A stretch of 64,000 bases of DNA. Origin: Lanius collurio. Lineage: Eukaryota > Chordata > Aves > Passeriformes > Laniidae. The position numbers and the translations under genes were made by a program. Below, in pieces: positions 36,241-49,639 of this stretch; position 1 is the first letter of the stretch; each line of letters starts with the position of its first letter. The stretch spans positions 18,857,387 through 18,921,386 of the forward strand of contig JACBWW010000015.1 in NCBI GenBank assembly GCA_020086605.1. Reading direction: 5' to 3'. The notes beneath the pieces were generated by a model. The model worked only from the letters and a program-made list of their open reading frames with translations. It ran no database searches and was not told the DNA's origin.

Positions 36241-39200
36241 GTTATGTATTTAAAAAAAAAAATCAAATGTTCTAATCTTAACTCATATTTCTGACTACAA
36301 ATGACTCCTGTATTTTTTCAGCTAGGTCTGGAATATCTCTCCAAGGTAACTATGGTCTGTTCTTGAGTTTGCTTTTTATTTGTAGAAGTCTGATTTGTTT
36401 AAATAGCTGTAGAAAATTCCATATAATCAGTGGGGAGAGGATATTCACTAATTTTCAAAGGCCTGATCAGAAAAATGACAGGAAAACAGTCAACCTGACT
36501 CCATGGTTATTCCAAGTATTAATTTTGACTTCAGCAGTACTAGATACTACCAGAAAAAATTATAAATCTTGCATTTAAGAAAAAGAAAGTGGGATCATAG
36601 AAAACAGATGCAGATTTCTCCATATCTCTGTGAGTGTCTAATCGTTATACATCTGACTGATAGCTTTAGCAGCAGGACACATGTGGGGTTTATTCACTAT
36701 CAGATCTTTAAGTAAGACAACAGAACAATATTAAAATCTCCTGTTGCTCGTCAGTGAGTAGATGGCCTCTATCATGGTGCGGGTGGCTTGCAAAGGCACA
36801 GACAGCTGTAGCTACAGGTATCTTTACAGATTGAGGTGAATGGAGTAAGGTGACAACAAAAGCTTTGATTTCCATCCATCTGGACAGCAAACAGACAAAA
36901 TAAACAGAGCAGGTGGGCACACACAATGATACCAAGATAGGCCAGGGCAGCATCAAATCAGTGCCTCACCAAGGCAATTGCAGGGTAGCAGCAGGGGGAT
37001 GGATGTGTTCCGTCAGCACTCTGAGATGACAGACCTCGCACTCCTCTCCAGACAGCTAACACAGACAGCTGCAACAAAGGCTTCTTCTGCACTATGGACC
37101 CCCTTTGTTGCTCCTTTAAGAACCCTAGCTGTTGCTAGCAGCAGCTTGAGGGCAAAAAAGCCCAGGGCCTTTGGGTGCCATAGGTCTTCTTTACATGCGT
37201 GAAACAGCCGGAAAATGCTAGAGGCCATATGGAGCACAGCCAGTGAGAGCTACTGCCCAGGCCCCTAAAAACAGCTGCGTAAAGGAGTTAATAGCATCAC
37301 AGCAAACACCTGCTTGTGCTTTCTGTGCCTCAGTGTGGGCACTGCATCTACATTTGTGCCACCTTGTACAATTAGGCACCAGAGACTGCAGTAAAACCAG
37401 CTGTTTGTCACCCCTTCCGAGGCAGGTGCTTGCTTCACCAAAGCAGCAGAGCAGCCTGGACTGGCTTCCCAGCCCCCAGTTCCAGGGAGAGCCTCTGCCA
37501 CGTGCCCCCACACCAACAGCCAACAAGATATGCAAAAAGCACCAGCAGCACAGAGATTTGAAAGATGCGTCAAAAAAAGCTTTCCTGTCTGTCTCCCCCA
37601 CAGTGGACCCGGCAGATCTTTGATGGGTTTGAAGCCCTAAAAGGAGTTCTCTGTGTTCTGGTACTGCTTGAGCCTCCACAAAGGAGATGAAAAGGAGGAA
37701 TAAAACATCTGAACAGCCCAATCTGGTCTGAACTGCATGCATTCATTATGGCAAAGACGGATTTCTTCTGGTTCCTCCTCCGTATCCTCCTCCTCAGTGG
37801 TGGCAGGGAGAAGCTTGACACTCCAATTACAGGATATTCACATTAAACAGAGAAGAAGGACAGCTAGTTGGTGGCAGACATTTAGGATATGGCATCCAAG
37901 GCTCCATGCAGCCAGCAGAAACCTGAAGGAACAGATTGACACTACTCTAATGGCCCTGCTCCTCGCCACGCTTTGGTGTAGACTTAAATTAGCTCCGAGC
38001 CGTCAGTGTTACCCGTGACTTAAATCAGGTTCCAAATGTACTCACTTCACCAAAGCTTTTGTGAAATAGGACTGGTGTTCTGGAGTCTGGAAGGGGCCTT
38101 GTTGTGTGGGGCTGCTGTTGTAGTGTAGTATTGGGAAGTGATTTTTCTATGCTTTTTTTTCCCTCCAGGTTTGTCTGTACCTCATCTCTGAGTCCCTCAG
38201 CACAGGGTCTCAGGCCAGGAGTGGATGCTCACTCTATTCATTTACAAAACCACGTGGATGAAATCCATTCAAATGCTTGTGCAAAAGCATTTGATGTTTG
38301 TGGCTCAGAGATTGCTTTTTCCTTTCAAATTTGAGAAAAGTTTTTGTCTGTTTTTCCCCTCCAATGGAAATGGTAATGCAGAGTAAGAAAAATGTCATTA
38401 ATAATACAAACGGGGGCCTTTGGGAGGAAATTTTAGTTTTGAAAAGTAACTACTCTGCATGAATATGTCATGCCTTCAGAAGTTTATCTGCATTGTCTTG
38501 ACTCTTCACATATGCATATATTTTTCTTCTGCCAGACGTGGTCCTTATCCTTATTTAAATAGGGTATAATTATAGGTGCCTTCTTAAATTACAAGAAATA
38601 AATAGAAATTTATCTATTCAACAGGCATTTTCCTAGGAAAAAATATTTTCCTTCAGATATTGGTTTTCTTCAGGGCTTTTTTCTATTTTTAATTTAAAGC
38701 TACTTCTCTTATGTTTTATTCACTTGTTTTCATTAGGTAAAGGAATGCCTTGGCATGAAAACCTGTCCTGAATCCACTGCCTGCTTGACAGATAGATATA
38801 AAGACTTGAAACATGAGAGGAAAAGCAGATGGTTGCAAGTGGAAAAAAACCCCTTAAACAAAAGAAAGGAATTAAACCTAGCAAAGGCACATGTATTAAT
38901 ACTTTGTGAGTGCCATTGCATGTGCTGGTAAGACTGACAGACCACAACAATGGATCTCTACCACCTTCTAAAAAGGCAGAACCCTCCTTTTTATCTCCAG
39001 ATTGATCCTGACCAGTTTGTTGCAAGTAGCTACTGCTTGAATTTCAGATATTGAGTGCTGGTATCTGCGATTGGTCTCGCAGTGTAAACCACATGCTAAT
39101 GTTTCTCTGTCTTGACTGGATGAGAAAAAACATAGTAATCAGGAAGAGGCCTTGAAGAAGTCACTGTGGCTTTGAATCTCTCAGGGAGCAGCAGCAGTTT

Positions 39201-42200
39201 AGGGAGAAGCGACTGATAAAGCGGCTTAGGGAGTTCTAGAAAATTTTAAGTCCGTTCCTTTCTGGCCCACACAGGCTCTGCCCAAGGCATCATTCCTACA
39301 AAAATTAGGCTGCTGCGAAATTCATTGCCGGGGTGCAGAATTTGCATTTCAATTTCTCCTGTCATAGCTTGGGCTGCGGTCAGATCCCTTATGCCTGCCT
39401 CCCCTGCCGCTCCACCCTGCACCCCTCACCCTGGCACAGGCCCTGGCCCCTGCAGGGGCTGAGGACAACTGCAAAGCCCTTTTCCAAATGCTTGAGGAGA
39501 GCAAGGCTGGCTGGGAGGCATTTCAGTAGATGGCTGCTGTTGCTTTTCACCATATTGCTGCTCTCGTGGCCAAGCAAGGGCTTCTTTTCTCGCCCCTACA
39601 GAAATTCAATGGAGTTGAATGTTTGCATTGTCAATAAACTCCTCTCAGAGAGTACCTGTGAAGAGGTAGTCCCAAGCCAAGGCAGGTGATGATCATCTCT
39701 AGATTTGTAGGAAAGGACCCATAATCCTCTTCCATATGTCTGTGGGGCTCTGCTGGGCTCCACAGTCAAGTATGGCCCAGGTGGTACCAAAATGCTTCCA
39801 TCCTGTGGGAAGGGACAGGGACACAGCAAGTCCTGAGGGCATCATCTGAGGAACTCAAGAAGAAGAAAAAGAAAAGGAAATAGAACACTTGGAGGGAGAA
39901 GAGTAGAAATAGTGAGAAATGGCAGAGTACAAAATAATAAGATTGCTACAGATAAATAAATTCTTGGTTGAACTTTTTAACAGGGTGCTCACTGCCCCTT
40001 TGTGCTCTATGTTATTCTCTGTGCCAAAGAGGTCACTAGCAGGAAGGCTTGCAGAAATGATGATCATTATCTGGGTATTCATAAATATCCAGTGTGCTGC
40101 CAATCACAGAACAGAAACAGGCTGTATCACCTCTGGGTCCAAACAGAATTAGCCAAGAAAGCTTGAAATTAGCAGTGTGTTCCTTTGTGGTAAAGTCTTA
40201 GTTCTAACACCGATGTCATGACTAGCTGAAATTATGTCTAAATTAGAGAAGAAAAAAAGCCCAACTTCCTCAGAGGTATTTTGCAACTGTAAATGAGGCA
40301 TAATTGTATCACCCAGGAACTATGATAAACTGTTATTAGCATTTGAGCTGCGTTTCCCATAGAAATCCAGGAGGGCTTTTTACCCTGGATTAAGGGTCCC
40401 TCCTGACACTTGAATAGGAAGTGCATATGGAAATGGAGTTGTCCAGGTTGTCATCACCTTGAGGTGAAGGATAGCCTGAGGTGCAAGGGTGGAGAATAAA
40501 TGTTACTGCAAGAAAAGCTGCTGAATTTCCTTTTGAGAGACTGATAATCCCACAGGCTTCTGCAGAAGCAGCTTTTGATTATCATTGCTGATGATATTAG
40601 AAGACATCCCTGGAGTCTGTCCTTTAAAAAATGTTTCCCCAGTGCTACTTGAAAACATATGGGTTGGGAACTGAAGTGAAAAACTGATGTTTTACTAACT
40701 CTCTTGGCATGATGGAGGCTTAGAAAATGATGTGCCTGATACTGGAGATGCATTTTTAACAGTAAATGAAACCAGACTGCATAAAATTTCAAAATACTAG
40801 ACTGATAAATGTAGATGAGAAAAGAAGCTGGAACAAAAAAAAAAAGGGACTGGTTAAAGGACCAAATGAAAAAAGATGGATCAGACCTAGTGTTGGGGTG
40901 AATTGGAGCAGCTCCTCCAGCTTTAGTGGGTCTATACTGAGCTGCATGAACTCATAGAAGATCTAGACATATACTAGCAGTTTATATACAGAGTTGGAGT
41001 AAACCAGGTGATTTCCAAGTCCAGCAACATCCTGGGTGCTTTATCAATTAATACGGTGGGCAAGCAATTTGGAAGCTAACAAATCTGAGGTGAAAAGAAG
41101 GAGTCAGTGACAGTGCATTTTGCTAACTCCAGTTACTGCACCAGCCATGCCTGGCTGAAAGGAGGCACATCTACATGGGCTCCTGAAAGGAATCAGGAAG
41201 GCAAAAAAGGGAAGGAAGAGGAAAGGGGAAGGCTCCATGTCCTAGCTGACCAGGCTTTTTCAGTTTAGTATCTTGGGCAACTGGCTTATGGTTACATTAT
41301 TTAAAACAGAATATAACACCTGGAGAGAAGTTTGTGCTCTCGTTCCAGTGGCCATTCTCTGGACAACTTAAGTTTCTTTTAAAACAACAGGCACTAACCT
41401 CCAGAAGATGCTTTATACCAGAACAAATGTGATCTGTGCTTGAGTTGGATTAGGTTGCTTTTGCTGGTTTAGCAGGGTATTAAAATATAAAATTAAAAAG
41501 GCGTTATGGCATTACTCTGATACTGCTTCAGTGAATACATTAGACAAACTGCTGGCCTTAAACAAGGTAGAAAACTTCACCCTTCAGCTCCACAACCTGT
41601 GAAAAAATTAATACATTTAGATTGCTGCAGAAGAACTTTTGAAAAAAAACTACTTTGGCAAAGTGTAGAATCTGTTGACTGGACATGTGGCTTTGAAATT
41701 CCCCCAGCAATTACTGATTTTATAAATTTACTGAAGTAAAATAGCATCCCCTTTCAGTGCCTTTCCCCTCTACTTCTTTGTCTCTTTTAGTCATCACACA
41801 CATACCCACAGGAAAAGTCAGATGACCAGCAGATTTTCTGCCAGACAGGTGCTACAAAATTCCTGGTGAACTTCAGGCAATTTTAGTGGGCTCTTAAGAA
41901 AAAAGTAAACTCTGCCGAGGATGGCATCCTTCTGCACCAGTACGGGCAAGCCCTCAATCAGCTCCTTTTTCTGTAAATAGGTTAGATATTTTGACCCCTG
42001 GAAAAGATTTTTTAAATGGCAGAACTTATATTTTTTGCTATGTGGTGGCTACAGTGTCTGTTGAAGCAGTAAGGTTCTGCAGCACCCTAAAGAAATGTTA
42101 GATCCTAAAGACAGCTTTCATCCTTAGCCACACTCAGCTGACATAATCTATTTTTCAGTTTTCCCAGGTCCTCTTTACATTCTCTAACTAGTTGCATAAC

Positions 42201-45200
42201 CTCTTTTCCAAAAACCAACACAGCTAAAAAACACTTAATATCACTCTCAGTTCTGATAGAAATCAGAATAGGTTTTGCATTTGTCTACACAAAGAAGTTT
42301 TATTTCAGTGACTTGAGGTGTTAGGGTTTTTTCCAGATGTGACTCAAGCCATGATTTCCCATTGAAATAAGCTTTTATCCTTTTTCCAAGAGATAGACTA
42401 TGTTATGAGAAAATTCAAATGATTTTATTCTAGAAGCTGTCTAATTAAATTGAACAATAAAAATTGTTATCCTTTATGACCGCCAAGCAATTAAGTGACC
42501 TGGTGATAGGGAATTAAGTCAGTCTTCTTCCTTTGAAATGACAGCTGGAATAGGAGAGGCGCTGTTCTTTGTCTACCGCGTGCGTGCTGGAGGGGAGGCA
42601 GAGGGGAAAGGATGGAAATGGAATACACACAGTCAGAAAAATCCTATCCATGTTGCAACTGCTGAATTGTTTCCCATTAACTTTCCTAAGGGCAGAATTT
42701 TCCTCATTGTGTCCCATCTTCTAGGATAGCCTCATAAACAAACAAGAAAAAGACCAAATAAACCACCTTGCTTCTACTACAATTTATATTTCTCCCCAAA
42801 CTGTTATTCTAAAAAGCTCATTGAGTATATTGTGGCACCTTTCTCTTTCTTTTTTGTTGACATCACTCGGTGTAAATGACAGTATAGCAGGAAGAGTGCA
42901 TGCTAGCTCATGGAAGGCGTGTGCCAATGAACTGGTAATTTCAAAATGACACAGTGGGAAGAGGATCTGGGACACTGAGTTTAAAACCAGAAGCATCTAA
43001 AGTGCCAGAGCTGCAGCAAATTCACCAGCATTACAGACCACAGCCTCTCCATCAAAGACAGGACATAAAGCCTTGGGGCCTGGTGACAATATGGCTGCAT
43101 AGAAAGTTTTCCATTTTGCATCACTACAGTCATCTTAATTACAGGAACTTAATTCAATTGGCATACAATTTCTTTCATTCAGTAATAACAGCATCCAAGG
43201 TGACACCATCCAAGATGAAAAAGGGACAGGCATGGGGAAAGTAGTGATTCTGTTTGGGACATTATATTGGCATAACTATTTTTTTAGAAAAAATCACGCC
43301 CCATCTAATGCTTTTTCCAGGCCATCCAATCTTTGGGTGGCTATTGATTATACAGCACTGTGTGATAGGACCATTGTGTATTAAGCATCAGTGAGTGCTT
43401 GCCTATCTGATAAAAGTATATACCAAAATCAATTCTATACAAATTATCTCAATAAATTGGTTGAAAGCCTGTAAGACAGTAACAAATGGATTAAAAAAAT
43501 GCATCTAACCAGTTAGAGTAAGCTATTTGCCACTAGACATCTCATTGTATGGATGAACAGTGGTTTTGTTTCCTTCTCCCCAAACTGCCCTAACTGTGAT
43601 CTTCCACTGGACACCTTCGGAAAGGAAAAATGTCACTACCAACTGCCCCTCATTACATGGCAGAGTCCATTTGGAACAAAGTTTCTGTTAGCCTGCATAA
43701 ATTTGGTCTTACCGTTAATTACTGTAATTAATTAACTTTTATGAGTGGAAAAATATGAAAACAAGCTAAAGAACAAGACAGTTTCATGCCAAAGATGTTT
43801 CTACAGCAGCTGAATTCTGTGCTTTCACACTACAGTTGTAAAAGTTCCTGGGTTTGTAGTTTTCCTTGTTGATGGTGGCATTAATAATTTCTAACAGTGA
43901 GAGAATTCAGAGTGTCAAAAGAATTAGGGCTGTAGTGTCAGAAAATAGGAACATAAGCCACGCAGAGCAAATGCAGAGCTTTTTTAATGTGTTTAGATTT
44001 TAAATCCTTTTAAGGGATAGCATTGCAGGCTTCAAGTGCCCTAGCAAATCATTAATGATAATATGAAATCCCAGCAGAATTATAGCAGCTATTGCACCAT
44101 GAACTTGGCCATCCAACCATGTAAAAAGAGTCCTTTCCACCTCTGAGTCATTACTCATTACAAAAAAAGCCTATCATCTTTCCACCAATCTAGCAGGGCA
44201 GCTGGAGAGACTAAAACTGGAAGAGTGACCCATATTGACTGTATATCTTAACAAAAAGAAAGACTGGACAAATTCACACAAGAAAAATTCTTCAAGTACT
44301 ATTAAATGTCTCGAGAAGTTGGTGAGATGCAAGTAGCTGCAATCTGGAAAAGTCCTCGGAGGGAGCATCTCTGCCTGCTACGTGTCCTGCTCTCATGAGT
44401 GTTTCATAGGAATCCACTGTTGGCTGCTTTCAGCTTCTTCTGAACTCATGCTCAAGACAGCAACTTTGGGGGAAAATTGTAATTACTGGTCTATTAGTAG
44501 ATACTGTAATTCTGACAGAAGGCTAAAAGTTACAATAAATCAGCTTTAGTACTATCTGTTGACTCCAAACATGGAAAGGGGACATGAATTCTGTAGAGGG
44601 ATAGACAATGTAGTCATATTAGAACACGTTATTATCCAAAGTGTTGCCTATTGACAGTTTAATTTTTATTGCATGGCAAAGGTTAACATCTTTAGGTAGT
44701 TCAAAGGATTTAAAGGGTAAAAAATTACCAAGAATCCATCTCTTCAGCATAGATATGAAGCTATCAGAAAAGACAGTTGGCATGGTGCTACCATTTCTGA
44801 TCTAGATGATAGATTTGATTTGGCAAAGATTTGGCTGTCATTAATGGTGGACAGACACTGAGGGCTGAAAAAAGGTGCCAGCTTATTATTCTGCAGCTGA
44901 AATGTAGCTCTTGGTAACAAGATTCATGAGTCTCAGATTCTTACTGGAAACTGAGCTGTGCTTCATTTTGGGAAACTGAGAGAATATTTTTATTTCAGGT
45001 TATTTTACTGTTTTACCTAGAAATATTCTGCCCAGACTTCTTCTTTTCAATTAAAAAGAGGGAGAAAATTGAATGGAAATAGTAATCGATATGGAGGAAA
45101 AAAATGGGACATTCTTCCTCAGCTTTTTCTTACAGGCATGAATTTCTCTTATGGGCATCAGACTTGACAGTCTATGCTGGATCCTTCAGGACAATTTAAT

Positions 45201-48150
45201 CTCAGAGGAGATTGCACCTACCCACTTACTTAGCGATGCTTAAGTGAGCAAACTATTTCACTAGTACTGCAGCACATTTGCTTTTGATTGGTCTACAGGC
45301 TTAATTAAAGCACTTTGAGTATGTTTTAGACCACCTTCATGCTCTAGATCCTAGATAATCTTGGTGTCTGTCACATGATGTGAAAAGAGGAAAAGATACA
45401 CCACACCAGACAAATTCCAATACTGTGAATTTTCAGATAATGGTGCTCTGTCATTTTGGCCCTGAAGTTTAATTGTGACTAGGCTGATGTTTTATCATGT
45501 CATTATATTGTCTCAAATTGTATCACCTCATCACTGCTGAGTGTTTTATTCTTCATAAGGTTCAGTGGTATCCCATCACAGCCCATTCCCCAGCTTGGTT
45601 CTGCACTCTGCAGAAGAGTGTTTAAATCCACCACCACTTAAATATATTGAAGTTTCCTCTTGTGGGATGAGAAGTGGTGGCTAGAAATGTCCAGCTGACC
45701 TTCTCTTTTGCCTCTCTCACTTCTCATCTAATTCATTTTCTGCATTGGTCTGACAGAGTCCAAGACAGTGGCACTTCAGGCCACATTGCAAGACCCATCT
45801 ATTATTGTCTTTTACCAAAGAGGCTGATTTGAAGGGGCGTGAAGTTTTGTGAGGCCTCAGAAGTGTTGAATTGACTTTTCTGTCACTTTTGCTACATTTT
45901 AGTTTCCATGGGTTACAGCACTGATGGAAATATCCTTATAGTCTATGATAGGCAGATTCTATAAATAGCATACTAAAGAAATTGAAATGTTTTTAAAAAA
46001 TAAGAAGCATTCAAATGTTTTTTAAAAACAGACAATATATGTAATAACCAAAAAAAACTTACTGCAGTTTTATTTTTGGCAAAAGATATGTAGTAAGAAA
46101 GGAAACTATGCAGTTTAATTTTCTCCTTGGTATTAGTTCTCACAGTATTTGCCAGTAATGGCAACATTATAATTTGTAGAATTAATTAATGATCTGGCAT
46201 CTGATTTTGATTCATTAATGCTTAAGCCAGCTAAGTCTCAATTATCCTCTGGACTATTTATTCCTTAACAAGCTTTTAGCTAATGTGATTTTAAAAATAT
46301 GAAAATAGGTTTTAACTTGCCTTTAAGATGTGGCAATATTTTAACACTCCTCTATGAAATAAAGGAACCTTCATATTTATTATTCTATTATAGTTACATT
46401 CAAAATTAGACTAGGGAATTTGCAATGTATTCACTAAATATATATTATATTTATATGTACCTGGAACCTGACTTCAATTTAGTCTTGATTAAAAAATGTA
46501 CTGAATTGGAAACTGTGTAATAAAGGATGCCTAAATCATACTGACCCAGAATATCTCACTCAGTCAGACAGTTAGCAAATAAGTGCACAAGCAAGCAGAT
46601 GATACAAGAATTCAAAATTAATTCTATTCTCAGAGGATGCGTAGACTAGGAGATAGCATCTGATTCTATCTGCAGAGGTGTAAATCCAGAGTAACACCTT
46701 GGCTAAAGTCTCCTTACCCTGAACTTGATTGCTTATCCTGCAGATGATCAGAATTGGACTCTCCTAAGCCCAAGGCTAGGTTAAAGTAGCGGAAATACCC
46801 AGTTCTACTTCATGATATTTTTGTGATGCAACTGTAAGTATCTACAAGTTTCCAGGTATTTATTATTTATAAGTAATCCATTTCCCAAAGGTAAGGACTC
46901 TTGATATTTTCTCCAAACGATTGGTATTTTTAAAAGTTCAATCACCACATCATTCAGGAAAGTCTGTCCAATGCAGTTGTGACTTGCTGCAATTGTGTTA
47001 TGATAGGGGCATTTAGAAACTGCATACCTTTGATTTGGAATTGTCAGGTACCAGTTCCAGAGCTGAGTTGAACTGATCTTGTGAAGATGCTTCTCCTGCT
47101 CGGCTCTAACATGATGGTCCTGCCTGTCACCACTGCATCTCGTCCTTGCTCACACCAAAACTGAAATGCATAATTACAAAGATGGATAAATAAACGAATT
47201 ATGGGTATTTTAACCAAATAATCATAGTTAATTACTTTAGTTACTAAGATTTGTTTTGAAAGTTCCTTCTGAAAAATTTCAGGCATTATGCAAACAGCAG
47301 AAAATACCATTTTCTAAGCTGTGTGTTGCAGTACATGAAAAATCCATCTTCTCCTGAAATTGTGCTTCCTTCTCCTAACAAGTCATTCAGTGGGTTCCCA
47401 GTACCTGCATGTCAATGTAATACCATTGGCTCAATGTGTTTTTTCTTAGCTCATATTGCTGTGACAGCTAGAGCCTTCCCCACCCTTCTCATCAAAAAAA
47501 AAAAAAAAAGCCTGAAATAACATCTAAGAGTATCTTCCTTCCCATTTTCAGATCAGTAAGTCTGGCTCCCTTAAGTCCAAGCTTTTAAATCATGAGCTGT
47601 AACACCATTGAAACCCAAGGGCCCCTTAGCTGAGCCAGTCCCCACGTGGCTATCCCAAAACTACTGAGTAGGAGGACTGCTGTCTATGGGTTTAAAAATC
47701 AAGTCCCGTTTGCTGAGTGAGATCCTTGGGCCAAGGGACACAAGGCAGCTTATAAAAAATTAATCCATCTTATGTGGCCAGTGCAGAACTCCTGGGTGGC
47801 CACAAAACCAGCTACCAGAGACATACCAGAGGCAACAAACAATCAATCTCCAGTTACTGCCACACGAGGAAAAGTCCAAGGTACCTGCGTTGTTATGGCA
47901 AGAGTTCATTTGGGCTAAGAGGTAAACAGAGACGACGGAGCTTGATCTCTAAAGCTGGGGCTGAACGGCTGAAAGCACCAGCTTTCTCAATTGCTTAGAG
48001 TAAAGGATTGAGTTGATAAATCAGAGCAGCCCTGATCGCTTTTAATCAACTGAATGAGGAGGAAGGAGGGGAGGTGGAGGCTTGGGAAGAAAAATATGTA
48101 AAGCTTAAAAAGTTCCAGCTGCTGTTTTCTAATGGAGTCTCGTTCCTCAT
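36241..48150. other. Long gene-free AT-rich stretch
   Basis: I recognise no coding exon, RNA gene or transposon across this block. The longest frames (174 codons at 37218-37742 minus; 126 codons at 37243-37623 plus) overlap each other on opposite strands without motifs. A good polypyrimidine-AG sits at about 38150-38169, but the frame after it has no recognisable content. The AT-rich patch 46150-46520 looks like candidate conserved non-coding DNA. A poly-A run lies at 47494-47509. Confidence 0.5.
47494..47509 (+). repeat. Poly-A run (16)
   Basis: A16 preceded by about 160 bp of unremarkable sequence. It would suit the tail of a short retrocopy, but I recognise no parent transcript and no matching flanking direct repeat. 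Confidence 0.85.
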
Positions 48151-48514
48151 GAACGGTGGAATGGTTAGGCCACCTGGTGGCAAATAGCAAACCAACAACC
48201 TCTGCAATTTCCAAGCTACAATACATGTCCGAAGGATCAGAGAGCTCTGGGAACTGTCAAAGGCTGGGAGCTTTTCACACCCAGGTGGCTGCTATGCAGC
48301 CACCGCTGGGAGACAGCAGCCAGCAAAGGCTGCCATCAGCCACTCCGCAGGAGCAACGCGCACCAGCTGATCTGGTGTCCGGCCAATTTCTGCCAGACAG
48401 CTGCCTCCATCACCAAATCTTCCACCACAGCCAGCCTCTCCCTCACCTCAGGATGGAGGCAAAGGAGAAAGCAGTCCAGGAGAAAGGAGCTGAACTTAGC
48501 TTGTAGCTTGTGTA
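48151..48514. other. GC-richer unique segment just 5' of a CR1 copy
   Basis: More GC-rich than its upstream flank, with a 116-codon open frame on the + strand (48156-48506) rich in Q, S, P and A. It has no recognisable motif and stops just before the CR1 homology begins. It may be a decayed upstream part of the same CR1 insertion or unrelated DNA. I cannot decide from the sequence. Confidence 0.4.
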
Positions 48515-49521
48515 GTAGTAGTCAATGGCTCAGTGTTCCAGTGGACATTGGTGAAAAGTGGTGTCCTTCAAGGGTCTGTACTGGGACCAGTATTGTTCAA
48601 TAGCTTCATCAGCAACATAGACAGCAGGATTGAGTGCACCCTCAGCAAATTTGCAGATGACACCATGCTGAGTGCTGTGGTTGACACACCTGAAGGACAA
48701 GATGCCATCCATATGGATCTGGACAATTTTGAAAAGTGGACCCATGGGAATCTCATGTGATTTACCAAGACCAGGTGCAAGGTGTTGCACCTGGATTAGG
48801 GCAATTCCTGGTTTCAACACAGAGAATGAACAAATTGAGAACAGCCCTGTTGAGAAGGACTCGGTGCTGTTGGATGAAAAGCTGAACAAAGCTGCAAGAT
48901 GCATTCACAGCCCAGAAAGCCAAATGTATCCTGGGCTGCATCCAAAGCACCGTGGCCAGCAGGGTGATGGAGGGGATTCTGCCCCTCTGCTCTGCTCTGG
49001 TGAGATCCCATCTGGAGTACTGCGTCCAGCTCTGGAGCAGAGAAAAGACATGGACTTGTTGGAGTGAGCTCAGCAGAGGGGCAAATTATCAGAATTCTGG
49101 AGCACCTCTCATTCGAGCAAAGACTGTGAGAATTGGGATTGTTCAGCCTGGAGAAGAAAAGCTCCCTTCTCTGGGGACACCTTGTTGTGGCCTTTCAGTA
49201 TTTAAAGGGGCCCTATAAAAGGATGGGGATAAACTTTCCAGGGTCTGTTGTGATAAAGGGTAATGGTTTTAAACTAAAAGAGGGTAGATTTATACTAGCT
49301 ATAAGTAAGAAGTGTTTTACAGTGAGGGTGGTAAAACACTGGAACAGGTTGCCCAGAGAGGTGGTGGATGCCCCTTTCCTGGAAACTCATAGGGTCAGGT
49401 TGGACCAGGCTCTGAGAAGCTGCATCTAGTAGAACATGTCTCTACTCATTGCAAGATAGTTGGACTAGATGACCTTTAAAGATGACCTTCCAACCCAAAC
49501 CATTCAATGATTCTGTGATTC
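48515..49521 (+). mobile_element. CR1 LINE, 5'-truncated, RT C-terminal region to 3' end
   Basis: This copy spans the C-terminal third of the CR1 reverse transcriptase and the whole 3' end. The frame at 48533-48760 reads GVLQGSVLGPVLFN, then LSKFADDTMLS, which carries the catalytic A-DD box (FADD here) of LINE reverse transcriptases, then a DLDNFEKW segment. The coding frame then breaks several times. Downstream come the familiar 'GTACTGCGTCCAGCTCTGGA', 'GGAACAGGTTGCCCAGAGAG' and 'GTTGGACTAGATGACCTTTA' words. It ends at the octamer-like 'CAATGATTCTGTGATTCT'. It is not mobile: the 5' UTR, ORF1, endonuclease and most of the RT are missing. Confidence 0.93.
48533..48760 (+). pseudogene. CR1 reverse-transcriptase fragment (FADD box)
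   Basis: A 75-codon intact piece of the CR1 pol ORF2. It contains the RT motif with GVLQGS (residues about 9-14), the LGPVLFN stretch, and the catalytic FADD at about residues 41-44. It ends where the CR1 'NLMRFNKAK' equivalent should continue: NLM is followed by an in-frame TGA. Pol normally copies CR1 RNA at its target site, but this fragment lacks the N-terminal RT and endonuclease domains and cannot be functional. Confidence 0.85.
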
Positions 49522-49639
49522 TAAGTAGAAGCTTGACATGATGTTTGTTAAGCGTCTGAAGGAGGACCTCTGTCCCCATGTGTGGCATCAGGTCTATGCA
49601 GGTAAATCAAGTGAGGCTCATGGGAAATGCTGCGATATA

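Noticed and set aside
37218..37742. 174-codon minus-strand frame
   Set aside because: A 126-codon frame on the opposite strand covers the same bases, and neither has a motif. Taken as chance.
38150..38334. Good polypyrimidine-AG splice-acceptor lookalike followed by an open frame
   Set aside because: The frame has no recognisable content, no credible donor follows and no companion exon was found.
47330..47509. Processed retrocopy ending in the A16 run
   Set aside because: No parent gene recognised, no target-site duplication seen, and the upstream frame is not meaningful.
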